From positions 8,432,001-8,496,000 of the forward strand of contig NZ_CP043494.1 in the NCBI RefSeq assembly GCF_044360475.1: 64,000 bases of DNA, given 5' to 3'. The notes beneath the pieces were generated by a model. That model worked only from the letters and a program-made list of their open reading frames with translations. It was not told the DNA's origin and did no database searches. Shown in pieces: positions 25,920 to 34,884 of the stretch; the first letter of the stretch is position 1; each line of letters opens with the position of its first letter. The stretch is from Archangium minus. Lineage in GTDB: Bacteria; Myxococcota; Myxococcia; Myxococcales; Myxococcaceae. The position numbers and the translations under genes are program-made.

Positions 25920-27520
25920 GCGCCTGGGAGGGAACGGGCCTGCTCCTCCGGCACCTCCTGCGACGCGAGCGGTTCGCCACGCCTGCGTGGATCCTCCTGC
26001 TCGTGGTCATGGTGGTGGGAACGGTGCCCCACTACGCCCGTATGTTCTCCACCGAGCCGTTGCGCCAGGACTTCGCGGAGTTCGTCCGCCACAACACCTT
26101 GACGCTCGCGTTCGGTGGGCAGCTCTCCAACGCCCGTCTCGAGTCGCTCGCGGCCTGGAAGATTGGAGACATCCTCTACAGCCTGTTGGGGCTGATGACC
26201 GCGTTGCTCGTCATCCGGCATACCCGGGCCGAGGAGGAGAGCGGGCGACTCGAGTTGTTGGCCGCGGGAGGGATTGGGCGCTTCGCCCCGCTGACGGCGA
26301 CGCTCCTCCTGGCATGCGGAGCCAGCGTGCTGACCGGACTGCTCTGTGCGCTCGGGTGGATCGCCCTGGGGTGCGAGCCCGTTGGGTCGCTCGCGTTCGG
26401 GTGCGCGCTGGCAGCCCCCGGGTGCGTCTTCGCGGCGGTAGCGGCACTGGCGGCACAGCTGGGCGCAAGTACACGCATGGCGACGGGGATGACCTTCGCC
26501 TCGCTCGGAGCTGGGTACGTGCTGCGCTTTGTAGCGGATGGAAGCGGACAGCTCTGGCTGAGATGGTTATCGCCTCAGGGCTGGAGCCATCTGGTCGAGC
26601 CGTTCGCGGACCGTCGCTGGTGGATCCTCGGTCTGCCTTTGCTTGTAACCCTCGTCCTCGCGGGGGTCGCGCATGTGCTGGTGGCGAGCCGGGACCTGGG
26701 CTCAGGCGTGCTGCCTTCACGTCCCGCGCCCGAGGACACTCCCGGACTCAGGAGCCCACTGGCGCTCGCCTGGCGTCTGCAACGGGGGCTGTTGCTGGGG
26801 TGGATGAGCGCCTTCGCCCTGCTCGGCGCCTTTGTGGGAGGCCTGCTCCAGGGACTGAATGAGGTCGGCGGCCAGAACCCCTGGTGGCGGGAAATCGTCA
26901 ACCGCTATGGCAGTGGCCCGAACGTCCGCATCAGCGAGCTCCTCGCGTGGGTCCTCCTGCTCAGCCTGGGATACCTCGCCACGCTCTATCCCATCCTGGT
27001 GACGTTGCGTCTGCGCTCCGAAGAGGAGCAAGGCCGCGCCGAACTGGTGCTATCGACCGCTGTCGGGCGGGTGCGCTGGGCCGCCAGCCACCTGGTGTTC
27101 GTGGTCCTGGGGCCCGTGGCGATGATGGCCGCGAGCGGCATCGCCCTCGGGCTCGTTCATGGGAGCAACACGGGTGAAGTGGCGCTCCAGCTCTCCCGAA
27201 GCCTCGAGGGCGCGCTGCTCCAGGTGCCCGCGATCTGGACGATCGCTGGGATCGCGGTGTTCGCGTACGGTGTCGTTCCGCGCTTCACCTCCGCCATCGG
27301 TTGGACGACGTTCCTGTTCATCAACGTCTTCGGGGAGGTTCTCGGTCCCATTCTCGGCCTGGAGTACGCCGTGGCGAATCAGGCCATCCCCTTCCACCAC
27401 CTTCCGCGGATCCTCTCGGGCGGAGCCTTCACTGTCATCCCGCTGCTGGTGTTGACGGGTCTGGCCGCGGTCCTGGGCACCACGGGAGTCCTGGTGCTCC
27501 GACGCCGAGATCTCGATTGA
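25916..27520 (+). CDS. ABC exporter permease, polyketide-antibiotic type
   Basis: 534 aa, GTG start overlapping the ATPase stop (GTGA), so the two are translationally coupled. About twelve hydrophobic segments in two repeated halves (each beginning with a VLxLGYLATLYP- or LLGLMTALLVIRHTR-like stretch, followed by EEESGRLELL/EEEQGRAELVL) match the COG3559-type 'exporter of polyketide antibiotics'. It is likely to export a small amphiphilic compound. The gene stops at 27520, exactly where kelch-gene remnants begin on the other strand. Confidence 0.8.
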   Translation: MSAWEGTGLLLRHLLRRERFATPAWILLLVVMVVGTVPHYARMFSTEPLRQDFAEFVRHNTLTLAFGGQLSNARLESLAAWKIGDILYSLLGLMTALLVIRHTRAEEESGRLELLAAGGIGRFAPLTATLLLACGASVLTGLLCALGWIALGCEPVGSLAFGCALAAPGCVFAAVAALAAQLGASTRMATGMTFASLGAGYVLRFVADGSGQLWLRWLSPQGWSHLVEPFADRRWWILGLPLLVTLVLAGVAHVLVASRDLGSGVLPSRPAPEDTPGLRSPLALAWRLQRGLLLGWMSAFALLGAFVGGLLQGLNEVGGQNPWWREIVNRYGSGPNVRISELLAWVLLLSLGYLATLYPILVTLRLRSEEEQGRAELVLSTAVGRVRWAASHLVFVVLGPVAMMAASGIALGLVHGSNTGEVALQLSRSLEGALLQVPAIWTIAGIAVFAYGVVPRFTSAIGWTTFLFINVFGEVLGPILGLEYAVANQAIPFHHLPRILSGGAFTVIPLLVLTGLAAVLGTTGVLVLRRRDLD

Positions 27521-28050
27521 ACAGGACCTGGCCCGTGGGCAGCAGTGTCGCGGTGTGCTGGATGCGAGCTGAGGCCATAGAACCGGCAGCGCTCCAAGTC
27601 CCCGTGGCCGGGTCGTACACCTCGGGCGTCCCGGCCTTGTCATGACCCAACCCCGTGACGAGCACCTTTCCGTTGGGGAGCAACGTCGCCGTGTGCTCGG
27701 TGCGGGGTGTGGACATGGAAGCCACTGCATTCCATTTTGTCAGGGCTTCCAAAGCTGCCCACAGGAGCCGCCCACGAAAATGCCAGGGTGTCGCTAGGGT
27801 CCGGGTCATGCGCGCTGGCCGTCAGCGTCACCTCTTCCCCAGGAGCCACCCGCAGCGGGGTGCCAACCACCGAGTCAAAACCCAGGGAGGATCCAATCAT
27901 GCCGAGCACGGGAATCACGGCGACCCTTCCGCCGCTAATGCCCAAGATCTCCAGGAGGCCTCCTGTCAGGAACCCCACGGCCCCTTCCCACAATGAGGCC
28001 CACACGCCGCCATCTCCGCCTACGGCCTCTCCGCCCCACCAAACCCCCAC
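27521..28050 (-). pseudogene. Broken kelch-repeat lipoprotein gene
   Basis: No intact gene lies in 27521-28162. On the minus strand the high-coordinate part (to ~27735) reads like the N-terminal region plus an Ig/PKD-like domain of a myxobacterial surface protein (VAPGEEVTLTASAHDPDPSD). A frameshift at about 27735 follows, after which another frame reads two kelch repeats (PRTEHTATLLPNGKVLVTG, HTATLLPTGQVLF). The kelch sequence stops within a few bases of the ABC permease stop codon. Kelch genes of this type are usually over 400 aa, so this is a truncated, internally deleted remnant. Confidence 0.75.
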
Positions 28051-28134
28051 GGCCTGCTACCTGCCAGGCCCCATTCATGAGAATTCCCGAACGTTGGAGC
28101 TGGGGCCATTCCAGCGCGAGACGCAACCCTTCAC

Positions 28135-28147
28135 CTGAACGCTTCAG
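28135..28147. promoter_or_regulatory. Short inverted repeat before the GNAT gene
   Basis: CTGAA-CGC-TTCAG at 28135-28147 lies inside a longer near-palindrome (TTCAC...GTGAA), 15 bases before the GTG at 28163. It could be an operator overlapping the promoter; function unproven. Confidence 0.3.
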
Positions 28148-28162
28148 TGAATAGGAATTTCG

Positions 28163-28693
28163 GTGAGCTCCTTCTTCATTCGTGACGCCCGTCCCGACGA
28201 TGCCGCCTCCTTGTGGGCGCTGCAGCAGGCTGCCTATTCACCCCTGGCGCGGGTCCTGCCTTCCCGCCCCACGGCACTCGACGAGAGCGAGGCGTACTTG
28301 CGTCAGCGGTTGGAACACGTTCCCTGCCAGGTCGTGGTGCACGTTGGCGGCGAGCTGGTGGCGGCCGGGCGCATCGAGGGAGTGGCACCCCTTGGGGAGT
28401 TGAAGCGAATCGCGGTGCACCCCGCTCGGCAGTCCCTGGGCCTGGGACGGATGTTGGTGCTCGCGCTGGAGGAGAAAGCGCGTCAGCTCGAGTTCGTCCG
28501 CCTGCGCGCTGGCACTCGCCGAAGGCTGCCCGGCAATGTGGCCTTCTACGAACGGCTCGGCTACCAGCTCGTGGCGGTCGAGCCCTACCCCGCCGGCATC
28601 GACGATGAGACTGTCTGGCTAGAAAAGCTCCTCCTCGCCAGACAGGGTGAGGCCTCCAGCTCAAACGCTAACGGCGGCGAACCATCCACATGA
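28163..28693 (+). CDS. GNAT-family N-acetyltransferase
   Basis: 176 aa, GTG start. A GNAT fold with an acetyl-CoA-binding motif variant (QSLGLGRMLVLALEEKAR) in the middle and GNVAFYERLGYQ near the C-terminus. It transfers an acetyl group to an unknown amine. The last ~15 residues are low complexity and their codons overlap by 26 bp the 3' end of the convergent gene. Confidence 0.82.
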   Translation: MSSFFIRDARPDDAASLWALQQAAYSPLARVLPSRPTALDESEAYLRQRLEHVPCQVVVHVGGELVAAGRIEGVAPLGELKRIAVHPARQSLGLGRMLVLALEEKARQLEFVRLRAGTRRRLPGNVAFYERLGYQLVAVEPYPAGIDDETVWLEKLLLARQGEASSSNANGGEPST

Positions 28694-29666
28694 GGGACAA
28701 CGTACCGAGGAGCGCCAGGAACGCCGTGTTCCTGGTCCTCGCTGCGCCCCCGGCCACCGCGCAGCCCAGGAGCCCAGGAGGATCCACCGTTTCTTTCAGG
28801 CACAAGGGCGTGCCCTCCAGGATGTGCCCCGCGGGGTCCACCACGCGCCAGGCGAAGCACGGTGTGTAGGAATCATCGTGCTCAGGCATTGGAATGAGGG
28901 TCTCGGCCGGCTCACCCGAGCTGTTCACGCCCCATACACCATGGAGTACGTCGTGCTCCAGGTGCTGGTCCGGCTTGTTGAATTGGTAGGGCGTCCGGTC
29001 GGTGATCCAAATCTCGAAGTGATAGGTGCCCAGCGCATCTCCGCCCCGGACTTCGGGCACTCGCACCTTTGCGCGGGTCCCCGTCTCCGTTCCGACCTTC
29101 CTGCAATCGCACGAGCCGTCGCAGTCGCGCTTGTCCTTTTCGAAGGACTCGAGGCTCACGTCCAGCCCACCGAGGAGCTCGAGGGGCGGAGACACCTGCG
29201 TCCCGGTCGAGAACGTCTCGTGCAGCTCGGTGGGCCCTTGGGCCTCCGTGGGCCGGGCGATGCTTTGCTGCAGCGAGCCCACGAGCTCGTAGCGCCGGTT
29301 CGGGAGCAAGGGATTATCAGGCAGCCAGGCGACACCGGAGGACGCTCCCCACCAGGGGCGGAGCTTCCCGGGAACCACCTCTCCCGTCTCACCATCCGTG
29401 ACGGTGACCGTGAGGAGATCCCTGAACGCCGCCGGGGTGTGCGTGGGTTGGCTCGTGATCGCCCAGGCTCGCGGGGTGAGCAGCAGCGCCCCATCGAGAG
29501 ACACCTCCGTCGCCCCGTCTCCAGGGCGGCTCTCGGCGAACGTGTAGTAGAAACTGGGGGACGGCGGTGGAGAACAGGCCTCGGCGGGTGGGGCCTTCAG
29601 CAACACCGCGAGGGCCATCACTGTCTGGACGAGGCAGACTCCGTGCAGGTAGGAATTGAAACGCAC
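28668..29666 (-). CDS. Secreted protein with variant MYXO-CTERM tail
   Basis: 332 aa, GTG start. Signal peptide at residues ~1-30 (ending PAEACS). An Ig-like bacterial domain (Big_5-like; RPGDGATEVSLDGALLLTP) follows. A Cys pair region is CDGSCDC. The C-terminus reads GCAVAGGAARTR, a hydrophobic stretch, then RRR. This layout matches the MYXO-CTERM sorting tail (Cys, membrane span, Arg cluster), which anchors proteins to the myxobacterial envelope after processing, although the residues after the Cys differ from the common form. No enzyme motif was seen. Confidence 0.7.
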   Translation of the reverse strand: MRFNSYLHGVCLVQTVMALAVLLKAPPAEACSPPPSPSFYYTFAESRPGDGATEVSLDGALLLTPRAWAITSQPTHTPAAFRDLLTVTVTDGETGEVVPGKLRPWWGASSGVAWLPDNPLLPNRRYELVGSLQQSIARPTEAQGPTELHETFSTGTQVSPPLELLGGLDVSLESFEKDKRDCDGSCDCRKVGTETGTRAKVRVPEVRGGDALGTYHFEIWITDRTPYQFNKPDQHLEHDVLHGVWGVNSSGEPAETLIPMPEHDDSYTPCFAWRVVDPAGHILEGTPLCLKETVDPPGLLGCAVAGGAARTRNTAFLALLGTLSLMWMVRRR

Positions 29667-29933
29667 CAGGACTCCTGGGAAGAGGGTTCGCCGGTGCGCT
29701 TGTGCAAGGCTCGAACCATGGGCGTGGAGCGGGCTCCCCTGGCGTCAGGTTGACGTGAAGCGCGACACCGGCGTCAGGGAGGCCTCGGATATGCCGCATG
29801 CAGGAGGTTGAAGCCCTGAGAGTTGAGAGTCAGCGACGGAGTCACTGAAGTCCGGGTGACAGCGCCGGAAAGGGCCGGTGTTCCATTCCACAGCCGGCAC
29901 GCCGCCGGCCTTCCCAGCATCAGGAGATGGAAC

Positions 29934-31181
29934 ATGGCTGCCCTGCACCGTGGATTGTGGGTGGGTATGGCATTGCTCGCGAGCTTCATGGCCCCCGCCT
30001 GTGGACCCGAGACACCGACCGGGAGCGAGCCGGAAGTCGGTGAGCTGGAGTCCGGCGGGTCGGGACTGGAGGCGGGCCAGTCACCCCTGCCACCGCTGAA
30101 TCGCGAGGCCCTGCGACAGGCCATCGCGAACCTGCCGAATGACGAGGTGACGGGCGCCCTGGTCCGCGTGAGTGGAGCGGATGGTCACTGGCTCGGCACG
30201 TCCGGCGTGGCGGACATCCACACCGGAGCGCCGATTCCCACGAACGCGCGCTTCCGCATCGGCAGCATGACGAAGGTGTTCACCGCCACCGTGGTGTTGC
30301 AGCTCGTCGCCGAGGGACGGATGGACCTGGACCAGCCCGTGCAGCACTACCTGCCGGGGCTGCTGCCGGACGGTGTCTTCAAGCCCATCACCGTGCGGCA
30401 GTTGCTCAACTACACCCACGGCCTGCCCGGCGTGCCGGTGCCGCAGAAGGACCCGGAGTGGTTCTTCGAGAACCGCTACCACCACTTCAGCCCCCACGAA
30501 CTCGTCGCGCTGGCGCTCCCTGCGGGGCCCCGCTTCGACCCAGGCCAGAAGCAGGAGTACGGCAACATCGGCTACATCGTCGCCGGGCTGCTCATCGAGA
30601 AGGTGACGGGCCGTCCCTACGGCGAGGAGGTACAGGCGCGCATCCTCCGTCCGCTGCACCTGCGCGACACCTCCGTGCCCGGCAACGACGTGACGATTCC
30701 GGGGCCGCATGCCCATGGCTACGAACTCGTGCCCCCGACGGAGGAGGGCTGCCCGGACGGCGCCACCGCGTACCGCGAGCAGTGCCTGGTGGACGTCACC
30801 GAGGCCAGCCAGTCCGTGCCCTGGGCGGCGGGGGAGATGATTTCCACCACCGCGGACATGGACCGCTTCCTCGTGGCCCTCTTCCAGGGACGGCTGCTGC
30901 CGCGTGCACAGCTCAAGGAGATGTTCACCGTGCCCGACGTGTCGGACGTGAAGGGCGAACGCGCCAGCTTCGCCGCGGGGCTGGGCCGCTTCGTCGTCAA
31001 CGGCATCACCTTCTGGGGGAAGAGCGGCGACAGGCACGGCTACAACAACGGCATGGGCGCCACCCGGGACTTGCGGCGGCGGCTCGTCTACTCAGTGAAC
31101 ACGCTCCGCATGGGGCAGGATCAGCCCCGCATCGCGGCACGCATCATCGCCGCGGCCGTGAGCGACCCGTCACAGCCGTAG
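29934..31181 (+). CDS. Serine hydrolase, class-C beta-lactamase/DD-peptidase fold
   Basis: 415 aa from ATG 29934 with CAGGAGATGG before it. Lipoprotein-like signal (APAC, Cys23). Catalytic motifs: SMTK (nucleophile Ser), YGN (second motif) and a C-terminal HGYNNG in place of the usual KTG/HxG. These proteins are esterases, D-amino-acid peptidases or penicillin-binding hydrolases; substrate unknown. An envelope location is likely. Bases 29667-29933 before it hold no gene that I can see. Confidence 0.82.
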   Translation: MAALHRGLWVGMALLASFMAPACGPETPTGSEPEVGELESGGSGLEAGQSPLPPLNREALRQAIANLPNDEVTGALVRVSGADGHWLGTSGVADIHTGAPIPTNARFRIGSMTKVFTATVVLQLVAEGRMDLDQPVQHYLPGLLPDGVFKPITVRQLLNYTHGLPGVPVPQKDPEWFFENRYHHFSPHELVALALPAGPRFDPGQKQEYGNIGYIVAGLLIEKVTGRPYGEEVQARILRPLHLRDTSVPGNDVTIPGPHAHGYELVPPTEEGCPDGATAYREQCLVDVTEASQSVPWAAGEMISTTADMDRFLVALFQGRLLPRAQLKEMFTVPDVSDVKGERASFAAGLGRFVVNGITFWGKSGDRHGYNNGMGATRDLRRRLVYSVNTLRMGQDQPRIAARIIAAAVSDPSQP

Positions 31182-31188
31182 CTGGGGG

Positions 31189-31365
31189 CTCCGGCTCTCC
31201 GAGCAGGTGTTCGACAGGAGCGGCGGGAACTCCAACGCCTACTCGGGTGCCGTCCCCGGGGATTACATGTTGGGAGTCCTCTGCGTGGTCCTGCTGGGAA
31301 TGGGCGGCTTCGAGCTGTTGCTGGCGGTGAGGGCCATGGTTGAATCCGAGGAGCCTCTCGACTGA
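31189..31365 (+). pseudogene. 3' fragment of an unidentified membrane protein gene
   Basis: Between the serine hydrolase and LysE genes a start-less frame reads SEQVFDRSGGNSNAYSGAVPGD, then a single hydrophobic stretch (LGVLCVVLLGMGGFELLLAV) and a stop. It looks like the C-terminal end of a lost gene. No family can be assigned, and nothing else is visible in 31182-31476. Confidence 0.3.
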
Positions 31366-31476
31366 TCCACCGGGCAGAGTCAGTCCCCGGAGCATGCCCA
31401 ACTTCGCACATGACCTCCGCCGGCTCACCATGAGTGAGGAACCCGTCGAGCGCATTTGAACCCCTGGCCCCGCGCA

Positions 31477-32112
31477 TCAAGCGCTGCGCCAGCCCTCCAC
31501 GACAGTCAGAACAGCGGCAAACATCAAGAGACCGCCAACGAGCCGAGCGGCGGCGACATGGGCGGCGGGATTGGACTCGAGCCAACCGCGGGCCCTATCC
31601 GCGACCAGCGCGAGGGCGCCATACACGGCGGCCTGGTTGAACGCGATGATGGCGCCGAGCACCAGTGCCTGAATCCAGAGGGGCCCATACTCCGGCCGCA
31701 CGAACTGGGGGAACACGGCGAGCATGAAGAGGTAGGCCTTCGGATTGAGGAGGCTGGTCAGCACACCGCGGCGGAACGTGACCGCGGGCGGGTGCTTCTC
31801 CCCGAGAGGGGCCGCGGAGAAGGCGGCGCCGCTCCTGAACAGGGAGATGCCGATCCACGCCACATACAGGGCGCCGATCCACAGCAACACGTTGAAAGCG
31901 GAAGGAACGACCTTCAGCAACACGGCGACGCCAGTGGCACCGGCTACCACGTGACAGACACCACCAGCGATGATCCCCACCACGGCCGACAGCCCCGCTT
32001 TGCGGCCACCCGTGAGGGAGCTGGCGAGGACAAACGCCATGTCGAGGCCGGGAAGGATGACGACCCCGAACACCAGGACGAAGAACAACCACAGATGAGC
32101 GGTCTGCTGCAT
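31477..32112 (-). CDS. LysE-family translocator
   Basis: 211 aa, six hydrophobic segments, with the LysE/RhtB signatures VVILPGLDMAFVLASSLTGGRKAG and LLNPKAYLFMLAVFPQF. It exports amino acids or derivatives through the inner membrane. ATG 32112 is preferred over a GTG 39 bases earlier because the protein then begins just before the first membrane span. It diverges from a WYL regulator (122 bp between), which probably controls it. Confidence 0.85.
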   Translation of the reverse strand: MQQTAHLWLFFVLVFGVVILPGLDMAFVLASSLTGGRKAGLSAVVGIIAGGVCHVVAGATGVAVLLKVVPSAFNVLLWIGALYVAWIGISLFRSGAAFSAAPLGEKHPPAVTFRRGVLTSLLNPKAYLFMLAVFPQFVRPEYGPLWIQALVLGAIIAFNQAAVYGALALVADRARGWLESNPAAHVAAARLVGGLLMFAAVLTVVEGWRSA

Positions 32113-32234
32113 GAAGAGGAACTCCCGAAAATGAGCTGACCCGACCCCCACGCGGACGCGGCGGGCCTGGTGACGGAAGCACGGTAGGAGGAATATAGGG
32201 CGGAATCGGCCCTCATTCGAACCAGGTCCCTCCC

Positions 32235-33185
32235 ATGTCCCGTCCCACGACCCGCGTGCTCACCGTGCTCGAGCTGCTGCAGACCCATGGCCGGATGAGC
32301 GGCGCGGAGCTGGCGAGGCGGCTAGAGGTCGATCGCCGGACGGTGCGCCGCTACATCGCCATGCTGGAGGAGCTGGGCATCCCCCTCACCGCCGAGCGCG
32401 GACGCGATGGCGCGTACATGCTCGTGGCCGGCTTCAAGCTGCCGCCGATGATGTTCACAGAGGACGAGGCCCTGGCCCTTTCAGTCGGACTACTCGCGGC
32501 GAGAGGACTGGGGCTCGCGGAGGCGGCACCCGCCGTGGCCAGTGCACAAGCCAAGCTCGAGCGGGTGATGCCAGCCGGTCTGAAACGGCGCGTGCGCGCC
32601 GTGGACGAGACGGTAGCGCTCGACCTGGCCCGCTCCACGGCGCCTGGAGACAACGCCGCACTGGTCGCGCTGAGCGCCGCGTCCCAGGCCCAGCGACGCG
32701 TGCGGCTGCGCTATCGCGCGGCGGAGCACGAGGAGACCGAGCGCGACTTCGACCCCTATGGGCTCGCCTGGCGAGCAGGGCGCTGGTACGCAGTGGGTGT
32801 CTGCCACCTGCGCAACGGGCTGCGCTCGTTCCGGCTGGACCGGGTGCGGTCCGTGCAGCCGTTGGAGGTGAGCTTCTCCCGCCCGGAGGGATTCGACGCG
32901 CTCGAGCACCTGACGCGCTCGGTGGCGACACTGCCACGCGCGTATGCCATCGAGGTGCTACTCGAAACGGACCTCGAGACCGCGCGACGTGGAGTGTTTC
33001 CCGCATTCGGCGTGCTGGAGCAGGTGGACGGGGGCGTGCTGCTGCGAGGCCAGAGCGATGACCTCGGCTGGTTCGCGCGAGAGCTGGCGCGGCTGCCCTT
33101 CCCCTTCAGAATCAAACAGCCGGACGCCTTGCGCGAGGAGCTCGCGGCGTGCGCCCGGCGATTACTCCAGAGGAGTCGATCATGA
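32235..33185 (+). CDS. HTH-WYL transcriptional regulator (YafY type)
   Basis: 316 aa. N-terminal helix-turn-helix (SGAELARRLEVDRRTVRRYIAMLEELGIPL), then a central WYL domain (RVRLRYRAAEHEETERDFDPYGLAWRAGRWYAVGVC) and a WCX-like C-terminal part. WYL domains bind nucleic acid or small ligands. It diverges from the LysE exporter, so it is likely its regulator. Confidence 0.88.
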   Translation: MSRPTTRVLTVLELLQTHGRMSGAELARRLEVDRRTVRRYIAMLEELGIPLTAERGRDGAYMLVAGFKLPPMMFTEDEALALSVGLLAARGLGLAEAAPAVASAQAKLERVMPAGLKRRVRAVDETVALDLARSTAPGDNAALVALSAASQAQRRVRLRYRAAEHEETERDFDPYGLAWRAGRWYAVGVCHLRNGLRSFRLDRVRSVQPLEVSFSRPEGFDALEHLTRSVATLPRAYAIEVLLETDLETARRGVFPAFGVLEQVDGGVLLRGQSDDLGWFARELARLPFPFRIKQPDALREELAACARRLLQRSRS

Positions 33186-33193
33186 AGGTCTCC

Positions 33194-33880
33194 TCAGAAC
33201 TTCTCCGTCGCGGGGCGCAGGTCCAACTCCTGTGTCCACGCCGACGGCTCCTGGCGGTGGAGCTGCCAGTACGTCTCCGCGATGGCGTCCGGCGATAGCA
33301 TCGTCGATGCCTCATGGCCGATCGTCCCATCGATGATCACATGGGCGACGTGGATGCCCCGAGGCCCCATCTCCCGCGCAAGGGATTGGGCCAGCGCCCT
33401 CAGGCCGAACTTGCCCACCGCGAATGCCGCGAACCGCGCCCCGCCGCGCAGCGAAGCCGTGGCCCCCGTGAACAGCAACGTGCCCCTTCCGCGCGCCAGC
33501 ATCGCCGGCACCACCTCTCGCGCCGTGTGGAAGGCTCCCATGCAGCCGATCCTCCACGAGGACTCGAACTGCTCTGGCGTCAGCTCCAGGAGCCCCGCCA
33601 TCGCGAACGCCCCCGCGTTGTAGATGCACACCTGCGGCTCGCCGAGCTCCTGGCGCAGCCTCGTGAAGGCCGACGCCAGGGAGGCCGCGTCTGTCGCATC
33701 CGCGGGGTAGATGCCCGCACGTGCGCCTGTCTTCGTGAGCGCCTGCTGTACCGGGAGCAGGCTCGACTCACTCCGGGCAAACAGGCCCACTGCGTAGCCC
33801 TCCCGCGCGAAGCGACGCGCCAGCGCCGCGCCCAGGCCCGGGCCCGCTCCCACCACTGCCGCTACCTTCGATGTATCCAT
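33194..33880 (-). CDS. Atypical SDR protein (Phe in place of catalytic Tyr)
   Basis: 228 aa from ATG 33880. Cofactor motif GAGPGLGAALARRF and YNAG (in place of NNAG) are present. At the YxxxK site the sequence reads FAVGK, with Phe at the Tyr position, and the Ser motif region is TGATASLRGG. Without the Tyr hydroxyl, classical reductase chemistry is doubtful; binding or another role is possible. It converges with the WYL regulator (8 bp apart) and diverges from the DUF4336-like gene. Confidence 0.78.
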   Translation of the reverse strand: MDTSKVAAVVGAGPGLGAALARRFAREGYAVGLFARSESSLLPVQQALTKTGARAGIYPADATDAASLASAFTRLRQELGEPQVCIYNAGAFAMAGLLELTPEQFESSWRIGCMGAFHTAREVVPAMLARGRGTLLFTGATASLRGGARFAAFAVGKFGLRALAQSLAREMGPRGIHVAHVIIDGTIGHEASTMLSPDAIAETYWQLHRQEPSAWTQELDLRPATEKF

Positions 33881-34001
33881 GGCCCCTGGCGTAGTGGGCG
33901 CGGGGTTTTCTCGCCAGGGGACCGGAAGGCCTTTGTCGGGACGCGGATATCCAGGTGCCGCTCCTCGCCCAGAGACGCCAGGCAGGGTTACAGTCCCGCG
34001 A

Positions 34002-34721
34002 ATGGCCTCCAAGATTTCCGACACATGGCAGGTGCTACCGCATGGTCCCCTCGAACAGCTCGCCGAGAACCTCTGGCGCGTCGAGGGATCGCTGAAAGGC
34101 ATGTCGCTCAAGCGAGTGATGACGGTCGCGCGCTTGAGGGACGGCGCCCTCGTCATCCACAGTGCCATCGCCCTCGCCGAGCAGGAGCAGCGCAAGCTCG
34201 AAGCCCTGGGCACGCCCTCGGTGCTCCTCGTTCCCAACCGGGCGCACCGACTCGACGCGCCCGCCTACAAGAAGCGCTATCCCGCCCTGCGCGTGCTCGC
34301 TCCCCGGGGGGGTCGCAAGGGAGTTGAGGAGGTCGTGCCCGTCGACGGCACGTACGAGGACTTCCCGGGCGACGACACGGTCCGGCTCGAGACGCTGAAG
34401 GGCGTGGGTGACGAGGAGGGGGTGATGCTCGTGCGTTCGAGCGACGGGACGACGGTGGTGCTGAACGACGTGGTCTTCAACATGGACCGGAAGAAAGACC
34501 CGCTCGGCTGGCTTTTCACCACAGTGCTGGGCTCGGCACCCGGACCGCGTGTCTCCCGCCTGTCGAAGCTCCTGTTCGTCAAGGACCGGAAGGCACTCCG
34601 AGCCGAGTTGGAGCGATTCGCGGCGATTCCGGACCTCGTCCGACTCATCGTCGCGCACGAGAAGGTCGCGAGCGGCGGTGAGGCGGCCAGCGCCTTGCGG
34701 CGGGCCGCGACGTATCTGTAG
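34002..34721 (+). CDS. DUF4336-like protein (metallo-beta-lactamase-fold relative)
   Basis: 239 aa, ATG start. The pattern ENLWRVEGSLKGMSLKRVMTVARLRDGALVIHSAIALAEQEQRKLEALGTPSVLLVPN is that of a family distantly related to metallo-beta-lactamases (DUF4336-like). The HxHxDH zinc motif is not seen, so metal hydrolysis is doubtful. It appears cytoplasmic. Function unknown; it is not clearly tied to its neighbours. Confidence 0.55.
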   Translation: MASKISDTWQVLPHGPLEQLAENLWRVEGSLKGMSLKRVMTVARLRDGALVIHSAIALAEQEQRKLEALGTPSVLLVPNRAHRLDAPAYKKRYPALRVLAPRGGRKGVEEVVPVDGTYEDFPGDDTVRLETLKGVGDEEGVMLVRSSDGTTVVLNDVVFNMDRKKDPLGWLFTTVLGSAPGPRVSRLSKLLFVKDRKALRAELERFAAIPDLVRLIVAHEKVASGGEAASALRRAATYL

Positions 34722-34790
34722 GACCCCGGAAAGACCACTCACGCATCGACGCGCCGGCCGTCCCGAGCTTGGCACTTGTGGAGTAGGCCA

Positions 34791-34853
34791 GCCCGGAGCC
34801 ACCATGCACCTCCTGGAGCGAGGGCCCCCTCGATGCGAAGGAGGGCTCCGGGC
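34791..34853 (+). promoter_or_regulatory. Large stem-loop between 34721 and 34885
   Basis: Perfect 10-bp outer stem GCCCGGAGCC (34791-34800) and GGCTCCGGGC (34844-34853), with an inner hairpin CGAGGG-CC-CCCTCG. It is 70 bases after the previous stop and 31 before the next GTG. It could terminate the DUF4336-like transcript or structure the leader of the pseudokinase-like gene. Confidence 0.45.
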
Positions 34854-34884
34854 CTTGAGTGCTTGGGGCTTGTGAGGAGCACGC

